A stretch of DNA of 64,000 bases from Phyllosticta citriasiana (GCA_038021145.1 JBBPHT010000011.1:558001-622000), one strand, 5' to 3'; positions 34,901 through 47,111 are shown, counted from the first letter of the stretch. The notes: generated by a model from the sequence alone, not told the origin. Translations and numbers: made by a program.

Positions 34901-35737
34901 ACGCACCTTCACCACACGAAAAAAAGAAGGAAAGAAAGAAAGACGCAAGCGATTGGGAGAGTTTGAAATTCGGAAAGGATATCATCAATAGCGATGGCGA
35001 CACATCGGGCATGATTGTTTGGGCATTTGGCATCTGAGAAGGAAATCAATGTGAGCAACCAGGGAGGAAAAGCGAAATGGGAAAAAATTGACGGAGAATT
35101 TGCTTTGCTTTGCTTTGCTTTGCTTTACTTGTCCCTTCACTGCGTCTCTGTTTGCCTCCCACCTTATCCCTGTCAGAATCATGATGACACGACTGCATTT
35201 TCCCATGGCGTTTGTATACACAACCTCTGTTAGGCACTAGAACAGCGGATGCGTCGATTACTACACTTTGGACTCCACTGAACCATGATCACAACATGAT
35301 ATTCTCTGACCCGCCTTTCTCGCGTGGTTCCTGCTAGCGACTTCGAATATGAGGGTTTCATGACATGAAGACTGACGACAAAGTTCGAGAGCAACCGATA
35401 TAAAAAAAAACGCTCTGGTATTCGAAGCATGCAAGTGGTGAGCGCATGTACAAACTATTGCTATCTACCAAACGGGCCAATCTTTTTTGCCTGCTTGTCC
35501 TTTTCCCTTTCCCTTTCCCTCGCAAACACACGCGTGAAACCTTGACCCGAATGAGATTGATGATGAGACCGAGATTTGGGGAACAAACACACCACTCAAG
35601 TACCGAATGGAGATTTCGGTCCTCTCTCCGCCTTTGTTTTGGATCATGTATTTGTGATTCCCTTTCTCTATCGGTCGTGCTGTTGGTTGTATCGCGGACG
35701 CCACAACTCCTGCAACAATGTGAAATGGAGGTTGAAA
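34901..35737. other. Convergent intergenic region, FUSC gene and nsa2
   Basis: Two genes converge over about 840 bases. A (TTTGC)-type short array lies at 35100-35125 and A/G-rich DNA just after the FUSC stop. No gene is seen. Confidence 0.5.
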
Positions 35738-36698
35738 TTAGACGAGCAGGACAGCATTGACGCAGCCGTCGTTCTCGGGGCTGTCGTGAATGATTGGTCA
35801 GCGAAGGCTCTTTCAGAAGCCGAGATTCGTGCTTTTGTTGCACGGGGGGCGCAGATGGCTGGCTGGCTGGCTTACTTGTTTGTGACCTGGGCATAGCGGG
35901 CCCAGGCGACCTTGCCGGTGGTCGTGGTCAGACCCAGCTCGCTGATGTTGACCTCGACGACGGTACCGCGGGTGAGCACGCCGAGCTGCGTGCTCAGCGG
36001 GTTTTGCGGGTTCTTCTTGACACCGAGGATGGGGAGCTGGACCGTGACGCCGAGCTCGGGGTGCGTGACGTTTGCTTTCTTGTAGCGGAGCGCCATTGGT
36101 CTGGACGTGGGCAGTCGTTGTTAGCACCGTCTTCTCAAACCCCACATGAGGGATGCTCCTGCTCATTCCCCAGAACTCACCTGATGAAGCGCTCAAACTT
36201 GACGGGCCGTCTCGTGAAGTCGGGGCCGACAAACGTCGGCTTGGTGATGACGCGCTTCCAGCCCTTCTTTGCCGTCTTCTTGCCCGTCTTGACGACGCTA
36301 AACATCTCCTCCTCGGAGATGCCACGGACCTTTGGCAGCGGCACGCTGAAGCGGGCGGCCTTTTCGTTGCGCTTCTGCTTGATGGCCGACGACAGGGCCT
36401 TGGCATTGTTCTCGGTCGAGCGGTCGAGCAGGTACTGCGGCAGCGGCGTCGTCGACGGCTCGGCGGCGTCGGCCGACTTGACGTTGCGCTCCTCGTGCGC
36501 CTTGATCGTCTTCTTCAGCTGGATCTTCTCCTTGCGCCGCTTCTCCTGGTACAGCTTGGCCCGCAGGCCGCGCAGGTTCTGTGCATCCTTGGAGACCCGG
36601 TGGCCCTCGCGCGCCAGCCGCTTGCGCTTGCGCTCTTCGTGGTCGAGGCGCTTGCCGTGCTGCTTCTGGAAGCGTTCGATGTACTCGTTCTGAGGCAT
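35738..36698 (-). CDS. nsa2: Ribosome biogenesis protein Nsa2 (60S maturation factor)
   Basis: Nsa2 is a nucleolar factor needed for 27S pre-rRNA processing and 60S assembly. Exons are 36698-36181, 36100-35876 and 35780-35738, encoding 261 residues, exactly the yeast length. The start MPQNEYIERFQKQHGKRLDH and the Lys/Arg-rich N-terminal half are diagnostic. The eS8-like C-terminal beta-domain runs from PMALRYKKANVTHPELG to VAWARYAQVTN. The last exon is only 43 nt. Splicing the 95-nt intron swaps a premature K-stop for N-PENDGCVNAVLLV, the conserved Nsa2 end. The first intron (80 nt) joins ERFIR to PMALRYKK. The tail of the gene is easily missed by simple ORF calling. Confidence 0.96.
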
Positions 36699-39600
36699 GG
36701 TGGGCTTGGTCGGTAGGTGATGTGTTGGGTGGTGTGGCTCCGTTTGAACTTTTGGAGAAGTTGAGGAATCTGCCTTGGCGGTGTGGCGGCGGAGATAAGA
36801 TAGGAGCACGAATCACATCTGTAAAACGCTATAGTGCCCTTCTTGAGCACTCCAAGTCATTCCTCCCTCCACACGCATAGCTCATTCGCAAGATTGCATC
36901 GAAAAGAGTTGTTGCCTTCTCTCTCAATTTGGAAATACCTGGGACTCTTGTCCTAAAACTTGCCAACTAAGGCCTATCGTGACATGGAATGCTAGATAGC
37001 GGTCATGTTGAAGTGGACCCTGTAGATGAAGGATCCGAGGAGCATTCAAATTCGAACCCCCTAGAAGACCTAATGGTATGTCTCTTCTTCCTCTTCCCTC
37101 ACCAAAGTCTTGATTCATTTGGGTCATGGTGTACCCGCACAGCTTGAACGCATCCGCTAAGTCGGGGACTTCTCACAACACACCGACTCCATGCCAATCC
37201 CGCGTCCCCAAGCTCAAAAACCCAAGGTTCAATGTGCCTCGCTACATCCTACCCCATAGAGTCTTGGAGCTCTATGCACACGGGTTTTTACACCATGGGT
37301 GTCACCGAAATCGGCTGCGGAAGGCAGTCATGCAAGAGACGACATGAGAGAGACTTGGGCATTGAAGTCTCTACCCTCTGCCCGATGAGGACCATCGTAA
37401 GCAAACCGGGGTCTGAAGGTGAGTTTGACTGTGGAGGAAAGAGATCAATACGTGGAGAACTCAAGTCAGAGAGATATAGCTGTCTCAAATGCGAGTTTGG
37501 AAAGGGTCCAGCCTCATCCAATTAGCCGAAGGAATGAGAGATGTGTTCCTCCCTTTTTTCCCCCACAGCTCAATACCATCTATATCCACTTCAAGGGCAG
37601 CCCGATCAGACATAGCTACAAATCCAAATCGAGCCGGACCTCGGCAAGCAAACAGGTCGTGAAACGCGGCCTTTATGCTGCATCTAGTTGCACCCACTCA
37701 AGGACCCTCTACATACACCGGTCTTAGGGCAACGAGAAGTATTCCTCTTATTGGAAAAAGCCTTTACCGGAACACGACGCCACGTTGCCCATCATTCATA
37801 ATTCCATACACGGTATTTGATACATTGTGGACACGCGCGCTTATCGATGGAGGCATGCAACTGACCCTGTGCGCGGCGGGCGATCGTCATGGAAGAGGGT
37901 CTACGCCTCGGCAATCTTTCGAGTTGGCCGAATTCGTCTATGCAAAGTGAGCACAGTTCTGGCACAATGAACGTGCAGCTGTCGAACTTGAGGCCCAATG
38001 GCGACGAGTCATTGGATATCAAGGCCAACGGTGGATGCGCTAGGAGCGGCACGGTAAAGAGGTGTCTGCAGGATTCTAGACCGTTTGGAGAGCTCATTTC
38101 GACCTCGAATTGCGCTGTCCATTGCTGCTTGCCGAAGCACTTTTTTCAGGGGAGCGTATTGACAAAATGGTGCTCTGTTAGCATGATTCAAGACGACCAC
38201 AAAGTCGCCCGAGCCTCAAAGCTTTGATGCGTCAATGGCACTGGACGCATGGGAGTTGTTCGGCAAAGACGGGGAAGGCGAGCCGTGGTCGGTGCTGTTG
38301 CGAAACTACTCAGCGACATTCATTTTCGCGAATTGTCGTCTTGAATCAGTGTGGAGGATTTCAAATAGAAGAAGACCAGAAGCCATTATCTCGGACCCGT
38401 GAGGGGACCTGACCCAGCGGAACGCTCTGATTCGGTGCTGCGACAAGATGAAGACGTTTGAAGAGGCTGACGACCCGCCGCACTGTCCTCCATGACCACG
38501 TGGATGATTCGCAGCTTCGCCTCGGAGAATTTCAGGCGCTCTGGGGTCATGTAATGAGTGGCCTTTGCAAATGCCGGGGGAGAAGAGGTCCAGATAGTTT
38601 TGCCCGTTGTCATGGTTGACTGAGCAGCATCTTGACTTGATGGTCTTTTGGTGATGTCGTCTCACCGCCGACTCGTCGTCTGTCTGCAAACTTGTCTCGG
38701 ATTTCAGGCGTCGGAACATCCAGCAGTCCTCAGAATTCGCTTGCGGAGGCATGCCTAAAGAGTCTTGCTGCCCATGGTGTTTCTCCGTGGCCGCCCAGGG
38801 TGGGGGAGCACATAATACAGGTGCTGGAGTAGATGGAATTTTGGCACCCTTGAACGGACTTGTCGTGTTGATTTGGTCCGCGCCGCACCAACAAGGTGTA
38901 GAGGTGATTTGCAAAAGGTTTTCATGGTCCCCAAAACTTCTCCGTTCTCCAGTGATGCAGCGGCGAGGCGGTGAAACCACGTTGCACCGTGAAAAGGCCA
39001 GCGGCTGTAGCCGAGAGCGTGGGCGGGACTTGTGATTGGGGTACCAAGAACAATTGCTCCTTTTGGAACCTTTGGCATGGCTGTGAGCGGAATGAGAGGC
39101 GCCTCACCGAAATTTGAGAAGAAAAATAAAGCCACTAACATCGAAACGCGGATCGAATGATGGTCGTATCGCAGATGGGTATCACCATTGCGCTGATTCC
39201 ATCTGCCATGGGTCCATGAGATCGGGATGGATTCCTCCTGCTCCAGATCAGTGTCTCTCCGGAGGAATCTGCAACATTTGAAAGAGCGACCATAAAGGAA
39301 TGAGGGTGTTTGCAGAAAAGCACAAGGACCACGGTCGGACATTCAGCAGGGACAAAAGCTGGAGCTGGAGGTTGCAGGGCGGGGGATGGAAGGACCCGTC
39401 TTGATGCCCTTTGACGCGAATTGCTCAATTTTGTGGCGACGCAGGGCTGACTCGAATCACACAGCCGCGCGTCAGCGGCACAGCAAGCGCCACAGGAAGC
39501 CGGCATTTGGAGAGATGCGAGCAGACACAAATGCAGAGTACACAATTGAAGTGAGAGGTTTTGCGCACATGGCACCGTGATGAAGCAAGCATTCGATGTT

Positions 39601-39700
39601 CATGTTCGGCGGGCAGCAGGGAGCGGGGCGGATCGGGCAGCAGCAGCAGCAGCAGGAGCAAGCGCGGCTCCTGCCTTGGCTCAATTCGAGTCTCTCCAAG

Positions 39701-39738
39701 TCTCTTTCTCTCTCTCTCTCTCTCTCTCCCTCTCTCTC
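39701..39738. repeat. (TC)n microsatellite
   Basis: Nearly perfect TC run with two interruptions in intergenic DNA. Confidence 0.9.
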
Positions 39739-41519
39739 TTTTCGCAAAACCACGACTCAACCCCCTCCACTCGACCTGGAGTCGCCCAGCCTGCCGAGAC
39801 CCGATGAAGCCCATTGTCGGAGGCCGGAGCTGCATCATTTCTCACTCACGCCCGCCCGCACGCCCCTCGCCCGGCTCCCTACCTAGTCCTCATCTCGACA
39901 AATGGACCGTTTGGCCTGCGCTGTGGGCCCGATCGATTGTGACCCAGCTTCCAGCCCGTTGTAGCGCGGAAGCGCGGGTCAAGCTACCGCCTAGGCACCT
40001 CGGCAAGCATCATCGCTGACATCGACTCAGACAAAACCCCAACCGCTGCCTGCATGCATGCAAGCCCGTTGAGTCTCGGGCCTGCACCCTGCAAAACTAG
40101 CCGAACCACTGATGGCCTCGTGTGCCTGCGGTGTGCCGGTGCTTTGTGAAAAGCTGCTGCAAATCGGCACAGCACACGCTAACCTGATCATGCAAAGGAA
40201 TATCCACCTGCCACTGTTCGAGCACGGCTAAGAACCACAATGCTGGGGCCCAGGAGTGGGAGTCTAAGAGAACTACACCACACCGTAGGTGAAGGATGTG
40301 CAGTGAGGGAAAAAAAAAAAAAAAATTCAATGGAGGGGGTGAAAGAAAAAAAAGTGCCCATAGCAGGCCCCATACCACTCGACCATTTTACCCAAAGCAG
40401 CCGCAAACGAGAAAAAAAGCAAAAAGCATGAAAACCGGGGACTATTGGCCATGACTTCATCTCTCTCGCGTTTTGTGCATCACCCTGCAGAATTCGCTTG
40501 ACGGCATGTCGTTTGCTGCAGCGAAGGACATGAAGTCTTTCCGGGACACTGTCCACAACGACGCCTTTCTCCATGTACTGTACTAGCAGTGTACCCTTTG
40601 CACGCCCGCCGCCGTCCATCTCCGCTCAACCTGCCACGATGAACACGGAGATCACGGCCCGGCCGGATTTCAACAGGCCCACTGGTAGAACTGCCGGTTC
40701 AGCACTGCTCGCGGGAGCAAGCTACCCACCCACCGCGACGTTCTCCGCCATCTCAGCTGCACCCTCCTGTCGCTTATTAGCACAACATTGCAAACGCCCC
40801 TGTGTGGCACTCTCCTTGCTCACATCGTCCTCGCCTCGTCTCGCTATGGCCTGCGAGCGACAGCGAATACTGACCCTCAAGCAAGGAAAGTAAAGGATGC
40901 CTAGTGATTTGAGGGAGAGAGAATAGGAGGCCCCGAGAAAGGAGGTCTGAGGCTTCTGCGTCGATTTGGCGGTGACGGGACGCGCAAACAGACAGCACTT
41001 GTCAATGACACAAGTTCGATACTTGACGGCTGTCGGAAGACGGGCGAGCTGTGTGGCAGCTTGCCCGCCTAGCTGTGCCGCACTCGCTCTGCTTCCAACG
41101 CACACGCGCAGCGAAGCATCAGCAGCAGCCAGACATTGACGCCATGGCAGCAGCAGCAACAGCAGTCTCAATGCAAGCTGTCACGCCAGACTGGGCGGGC
41201 GGCACCCTCAAAATACCAGATGGCAGGTATAGCAGCAGATCCGGAACGACGGAACCCGATTAAACCCCGCGACCAGGAGGCGAAAGACAAACAAGTGGAT
41301 ACACATGCCATTGGCAGACGATCTGCCCCGAGATAGAGTGGCTCACAAGCTGTCGCCCTGACCTGCCTTCCTTCTTACCTACATACTTGGGCACAGCAAT
41401 CAGCTGTAGCTCCCATAGCAGATAGATAGCCATCTACTTCTGTGACCGCCTCGTCTACATACATAGATGTCTATAAATGAGTAGGTTGTCAGTCAGCAAT
41501 CCTTTTGTCTTGAGCTTAG

Positions 41520-42120
41520 CTTAGTCTGGTGATTGCCTGCCTACCTGCCTGGCTGCCTGCCTGGCTACCAGGTGAGTGCCCGTCGTCTGTCTGTCTGTCT
41601 GTCTGTCCGACTTCCCCCTCCCTACCTATGTCCCTCCCCCCCTCCCTCCCTCCCTCCCTCCCTCCCTCCCTCTTTCCCTCCTTGCCGTCCGCCGCCTCCC
41701 CGTCCGTCCCGTTCCCCGTCCGTCTATCCGCCAGCCCGCCCGCCCGCCCGCCCGCCCGCTTGCCCGCTTACCCACCAACACACACACTTACAAATCTGCA
41801 TCATTTACCCCCGAGAACTGACAGCAGCATACCAAACCTATATCCCGAGACTTTGCTTGCCCATTCGTCTGCCCTTGGCTAAGGCACTTTCTTGTCCGCA
41901 CGAGCTAGCTTGCACGGTTGCCCATGGACGTGTTTGGGTACATACCTACCTACGTACCTACCTACGTACCTACCCATTCACTCACTTACTGCAGCAGCAG
42001 CAGTCAATCCATCCATCTATGTACCCACACACCCATCCAATCATCCGTATGTCCGTCCATCCACTTGTCCGGCCCAACAGCCCAACAGCCTAACAGTTCC
42101 AGCCCTACCTAGCCCTACCT
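41520..42120. repeat. Compound tetranucleotide repeat cluster
   Basis: Successive short arrays of different 4-base units on one strand: CCTG/GGCT at about 41538-41572, CTGT at 41586-41607, CCTC at about 41635-41672, CGTC mixtures, CCCG at about 41734-41759, and TACC/TACG at 41941-41975, followed by ATCC/GTCC-type units to about 42070. All are pyrimidine-biased on the plus strand. Confidence 0.9.
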
Positions 42121-44333
42121 AGCCCTTGCCTGCTTGCTCGATGCACAGACAGTCACATAGCCGCAGGCGTTACCTAGGCAGGGCAAGCAGGGCGCATGTA
42201 AAAGACACCTGGGCGGCAACGGAATTCTTTGACGTGTTTGATTTCTTCCCTTCCCTGAGTCTCTCTGGCTAGGTAGGTGTGGTGTGTTTATGTACATGCA
42301 TGTGTGATGTGATATGGCGGACAGACAGACAGATGGCTGACTGCGTAGGTGGGTAGGTAGGAAGGTGAGTAAAAGAGCAGCAATTGGGCATGAAGAAAAA
42401 TTGAGAAAGGGTAGATAGAGTGATGTAGCGTAGTGGTGGCGGGGATAGGGGATGAATTGGTCCGTCTGAAGCGCGCTGCCTGGCTGTTGGTTGTCTACTT
42501 TCTTTTTCTCGCTCGCTTGTTGTGCAAATCTGCGCTCGCTCGCCTAGAGCTAATTGCCTTCCGTTCTGCGACTTGTTTCTTCCTCCAGCGCTGCTCCGTG
42601 GCTGCCTGACCGTCTCAATTTTGCTCTCGCGCTTGTGTTTGTCTGTCCTGTGAAACTCGTCCAGGCAGTGGCCGCTTCTTTGGCCATCTTCTGTTTATGT
42701 GCTGCAGACCGGCACCCTTGGTCATGGAATGGCGACTCGTTTATGTGAAATGAGCGAGCGCGGGAACGATTCGAACATACAGATTTACAGGTATTCGGAG
42801 AAGTGAGGCGGTTGATTAGGCGCGGTTGGATGGTTGGACAGGAAGACTTGGCGAGCGCGGTACAACGGGCTGCAGGCAGGGGCCGACTGCAGTCTGCACG
42901 GCGCTTGTGGGAGAACAGCAGCAGCAACAGCAGTTGTCATGCCGTTTGCGGAACGGCGTGTGGCCTCGGTGGCCCTGCTGGAGATAAGACCCCACCCACA
43001 CTGAACAGACGATCCAGGTGCAGAATCGCCCCACGCGCCATGCCTGCCTGCCTGCCACCTTGAGACTGGCACCGACGATTGTTTGGTGTATGGACGGGTA
43101 GACGCTGGTGGACAGACGGCTGAGCGGATGGACGTGCGACGGACCCTTGTAGGTCTGCGCGGGCAAGCGAGAGCGTGTCGCTCCATCATCGGGCCCCTTG
43201 CTAGGGGCCAACAATGGCCACGGCAACGTTTGCTAAAACAAGGGCGAGATTCCCAAAAGCGGAAGACGTTGCGTCTCCGCGCGTGCGACCAGAGTAAAAC
43301 CAACCTAATCATCCGCCCTGAAAGAGGGAGCAAGAAAAAGAACCGAAGCAACAAGGGGATTACAAGAAGGGAAAAAGAAAGCAACAAAAGCCTGCGTGAG
43401 TCTCATTCAGGCGTTGAATCTAGAATGGCTATAATCGGCTAAGACAACAAGGAGAAGCGTCTGCACGGAGAGACTGGTTAGGAAAGAGGCACAGCGGAAC
43501 AAAACAAATGGTAGAAAATGGACACGCGAAAACATTGAATGAAACACAAAGCACTTTTTCAAAACGCGCACATGACGGCCGCGGCGGTAGCTGTTAGCTG
43601 GTAGTAGAGAAAAACACAAAGGAAATGAAAAGAAAAGAAGATGATGGTGAGAATATGTGTGATCGGACAACACCTGACCGCAATGCACCCTCCCAACATG
43701 CGACGCCATGGCAAAAGATAAGAAGGAAGAAGAAGAAGGAGAAGAGGAAGAAAAGAAAAGAGAAAGAAAAGAGTCCAGAACTCTCCCAAAGAGGAAGAAG
43801 CCACCTCGGCGGCTTGTGCCGTGACGTTTGCGTTGTCCCCTTTCCGTTGAAAACTCCCTAAACGCCATGTCCTATGCACGTCTCTCTGTGCAACACAAGA
43901 GACCCAAGGAAAAGAAAAGTCCAATGGTTGTTCTGGCGACCAAGTTCGCGCGCGTTGATAGGCCGAATTCGCGTCCGGCTTGATCCAAAAGCTAGTCGAG
44001 AAATGGCAAAGGAGGCATCCCAACGCGTACCCTCAGATGCTCCACTTGATGAAATCCTGTCTGCAGGTCGCAAGCCGAAATGTGTCGACTGCAAAGCTCC
44101 CGCTCGAGGCTTGCGAGGCTTTTAATTTGTTTTCCAGTTTTGTGTGCCATGCTTCGTGCTTGTCGTCATATTGAAAGGCCGGCACAGGTTCGCTCGTCTG
44201 CGAAGGTTGCGTCCAAAAAGGAAGCGCGATGCGTGCGTCCAGGTCAACCGTGCGCTGGCGGCATGAAGGCGTCGCAGGCTGAAAAGATCCCCGGCGGTCG
44301 CGAAAACGGTGAGGACCCTTTGCAGGCGGCCGA

Positions 44334-45112
44334 TTAGAGAATGACACACTTGGGCTTGTGCTCCTTTCCCACTCGACCCTTGTCGCGGCCACCGCCTCTT
44401 TGCACTGCGGCAGGCGTCCTCGACTTGCCTCCTTTGGGATCGGAGCTCTTGGATGCCCTTCCAGACTGCTGCCTTTGGCGCCTCAGTTGACGCACGACGT
44501 CATAAAAGGCCTTTTCAACGTTGACGCAGTTTTTGGCCGAAGCCTCGACAAAATCGCAGCCGAGCTCGCGAGCGAGCGCGCTTCCTTCCTGGGTGGAGAC
44601 TTCTCGCTCGGTGACTCGATCGCACTTGTTTCCGACCAACATCACAGGCGACGGACCGAATGAGCCAGAGCCAGCAGAGGTGGCGCTGAGGGGAGATCCG
44701 GGGTACGTGGGCGAACCTGAGAAGGCCGACTCCTTGACGCGCTGTATCTGATGGTGGAACTTTTGTATGCGGGAGAAGGATGCCCGCGACGAGATGCTGT
44801 AAACCAAGACGAAGCCTTCGCCGTCTCTTATCCATTGGTCCCGCAGTGCTGTGTACTCTTCTTGGCCGGCAGTGTCCAGAACCTCCAACATGCACGATTG
44901 GCCGTCGATTTGCACCTGCTTGCGGTACGAGTCCTCGATGGTGGGATCATACGTCTCGACGAAGTGGTTCAGGCAGAGCTGCGGCGCGTTAGCGGGGAGA
45001 AGGGGAGGGGAGGAGGGGTCGGGAGCGAACAAACCTGGATGGTCAGGGCGGTTTTACCCACACCACCGTCTCCTAGCACCACCAGCTTGTACAGGGTCAT
45101 TTTCCCCGCCAT
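44334..45112 (-). CDS. ras2: Ras2-type small GTPase
   Basis: Ras-family switch protein; fungal Ras2 orthologues control polar growth, conidiation and virulence signalling through adenylate cyclase and MAP-kinase routes. Exons are 45112-45035 and 44978-44334, encoding 240 residues. The 56-nt intron after TALTIQ joins to LCLNHFVETYDPTIEDSY. The P-loop is GDGGVGKT, the effector region YDPTIEDSY, switch II DTAGQEEY, the guanine motifs NKCD and EASAKN. The Ras2-type insert between beta5 and the NKxD strand is present as a Ser/Pro/Gly-rich loop (SPTYPGSPLS). The C-terminus is basic and ends in the CAAX box CVIL. The final Leu suggests geranylgeranylation rather than farnesylation. Ala or Gly replacement at the P-loop Gly is not seen. 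Confidence 0.93.
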
Positions 45113-45190
45113 CTTGTCGGAATGATGGGAGAGCGCAACAAGGGAGGGGTCGGAGCAGTAGAAGTGCAGCAACGAGGGGGCGCGCCGAGG

Positions 45191-45199
45191 TGTGTGTGT

Positions 45200-45230
<31 letters not shown>

Positions 45231-45240
45231 GGGGGGGGGG
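45191..45240. repeat. (TG)12 followed by G(27)
   Basis: A dinucleotide array joined directly to a 27-base G tract, about 80-130 bases upstream of the ras2 ATG on its transcribed side. Confidence 0.95.
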
Positions 45241-45925
45241 CGCAAAGAAGGAGTGGTTGATGTTTATGTGGCGGAGCGGCTTAGAAGAAAGTCGTCGTGG
45301 TTGGCGTCGTCGTCGGGGGGGCGGCGGCGGCGGCGGCTGCGGGAGACGTGACGAAAGAAGCTTGGATCCTTGCGTCCAGGTGACAGGTGCACAGCGGCCA
45401 GAAGATGCGGTGCCGGCAGAAGAGGGACTAGTAATCGGAGCACGAAAAGGCCGCGGCTGAAGCCTGCCACGTGTGGAATGGGCCCGGTTGGGTAGCGGAG
45501 GGATAGAGTCGGCTTGCAACGAGGGGCAAGCCGGTGTTGGAGAGGTGGGAGGAGGAGGAGGAGGAGAAGTGAGGAGAAAGAAGAGTAGGAGTAGAGGTAG
45601 GGATAGGTAGGTGGGAGGTGACAGGGACGAGACGACACTGGGCGGGGTTGAGCGGACCGCAGTAGTGGTAGCGGTAGGTTGTAGGTAGGTGGTATGGTGT
45701 TGGGCGTTGGTGATGTCGGTCGGTGGGATGGTGGTTGGGTTGGGGGCCCAGTGGTGATGGACTCGACAACGAAGGAGCTGGGCGGTGGGATTAGGGTGAA
45801 ACGAAGGTGAGGAGAGTGGCGTGTAAGTACGACCTTTGGGCGCTGTGCGAGTCGAGAGGATGGCCGTTGTGGGCGGTGGGTGCAGGAGGGAAGATCTGGG
45901 CAGGGCGACACGTGAAAGGGCAAAT

Positions 45926-45926
45926 G

Positions 45927-45955
<29 letters not shown>
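45926..45955. repeat. G(30) homopolymer
   Basis: Uninterrupted G tract about 815 bases upstream of the ras2 start. Confidence 0.95.
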
Positions 45956-45960
<5 letters not shown>

Positions 45961-46321
45961 GCACTGAGGTGTGTGCGAGGGGGCGCGTCCGCAATCCGCA
46001 GTCCGCACTGGCCGTCAAGAGAATTTTACGAAAGGAGATGTCAAGAGTGGGTAACTAATTGTGGAAGAAGAGGTCGAAGAAGCGAGAGGGGGGGAGGGAC
46101 GAGACAATCAATGACAAGGACAATGGGCTTTACAACAGTGTTGCGCTGGCTCTTTGGCTACCAACCTACCTACCTCCAACATGTTAGAATAGAAAGACTC
46201 CTGTCGACGTGTGGTGACGAACTGGCCCTGACATGGTGGTGATGGCCGGGGTGCACATGGCCGCAGGGAACACGAATGGGGTGGCCAGAAGGGCAATACG
46301 CCCGTTCATTATTGTCGGGTG

Positions 46322-46399
46322 GTGCAGTGCAGTGCAGTGCAGTGCAGTCTAGTACAGTGCAGTCTAGTACAGTGCAGTCTAGTATAGTGCAGTGCAGCA
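46322..46399. repeat. CAGTG/CTAGTACAGTG minisatellite
   Basis: About five CAGTG units followed by three copies of a CAGTCTAGTAcAGTG-type 15-mer with one substitution (TATAG), then CAGTG again. Confidence 0.85.
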
Positions 46400-47111
46400 G
46401 TGCAGGGAGCCGGGCAGGGCGCGCTTCCCCGACCCCGCTGTTGATTATTGATTAATTGGCCTTTGCTGCCACGAACCCTCCCCGGCCGCCAACCACGCCG
46501 CTGGAATGGGGAGAGGGAATGAAAAAAAAGGAAAAAGAAAAAAGAAAAAAAAAAGAAAAAAAAGAAAAAAGAAATCAAGCGTGTTTGCTTGCCCGCAGCA
46601 CAGTTGCCCACCTTTCCTTACCTTACCTTGCCTTACCTCCTGTTCCCTGGGCTCCCTGGCCGCATGAGCCGCTCCACACGTGACTCCCAGCGAAATCACA
46701 GCTGCGTGTACTCTTTTCCGAGCGGGAGGCGGGCCGCCAGCACCTATCGCGCCGGTCCCCGATGAGCGGAGCGCCGCCCGCACTGTGCTGCCCTGTATTC
46801 ATCTCCTTGGTATTATTCATCTAATTGCCCAACCAACGGATTAAACACCTTGCCCTCTCCTCCCTCTCCGCCCTCTTCCTCCTCTTCCTGTCTGCATTTC
46901 TCCGTGTGTACCTACTGTACCTACACATGCTCCCTCTGCTTGCTCTCTGCCTTCCTTGCCAAACTCGGACTTGGGTCGGACATCCCTGCAACACGCGGCC
47001 CTCGGCTCCTGTCTGCTGCTCGGCACCGACGCTCCCTTCAGACAGCCGTCCCACAGTCTCACTTCGCGGATGCTGCACCTGTCACCGAAACACCACCTCA
47101 TTCATATATAC

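Larger units (their letters stand above)
36699..44333. other. Large gene-poor region (7.6 kb)
   Basis: Nothing here can be assigned to a family. It includes two overlapping minus-strand open frames (38306-38980 and 38755-39342) that lack domains. A (GCA)n run lies at about 39639-39656, (TC)n at 39701-39738, an A tract near 40311-40324, and a dense array of tetranucleotide repeats at 41520-42120. From 42800 to 43900 it has long A/G-rich stretches on the plus strand. The part nearest ras2 contains its 3' region. I found no transposase, reverse-transcriptase or terminal-repeat signal. Confidence 0.5.
45113..47111. other. Intergenic region, ras2 5' side to CoA-ligase 3' end
   Basis: About 2.0 kb. 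Its ras2-proximal part holds (TG)12, G(27) and, farther up, G(30). A CAGTG-type minisatellite lies at 46322-46399 and an A/G-rich stretch at 46519-46576. A 303-codon minus-strand frame across the G tracts encodes only Pro-rich low complexity and is not accepted as a gene. Confidence 0.5.

Noticed and set aside
41520..42120. Compound repeats read as a CRISPR-like array
   Set aside because: Repeat units are 4 bases with no spacers, and the genome is fungal.
45097..46008. 303-codon minus-strand frame overlapping the ras2 start
   Set aside because: It reads the G tracts as Pro runs and has no recognisable domain. The ras2 coding frame differs and is strongly supported.
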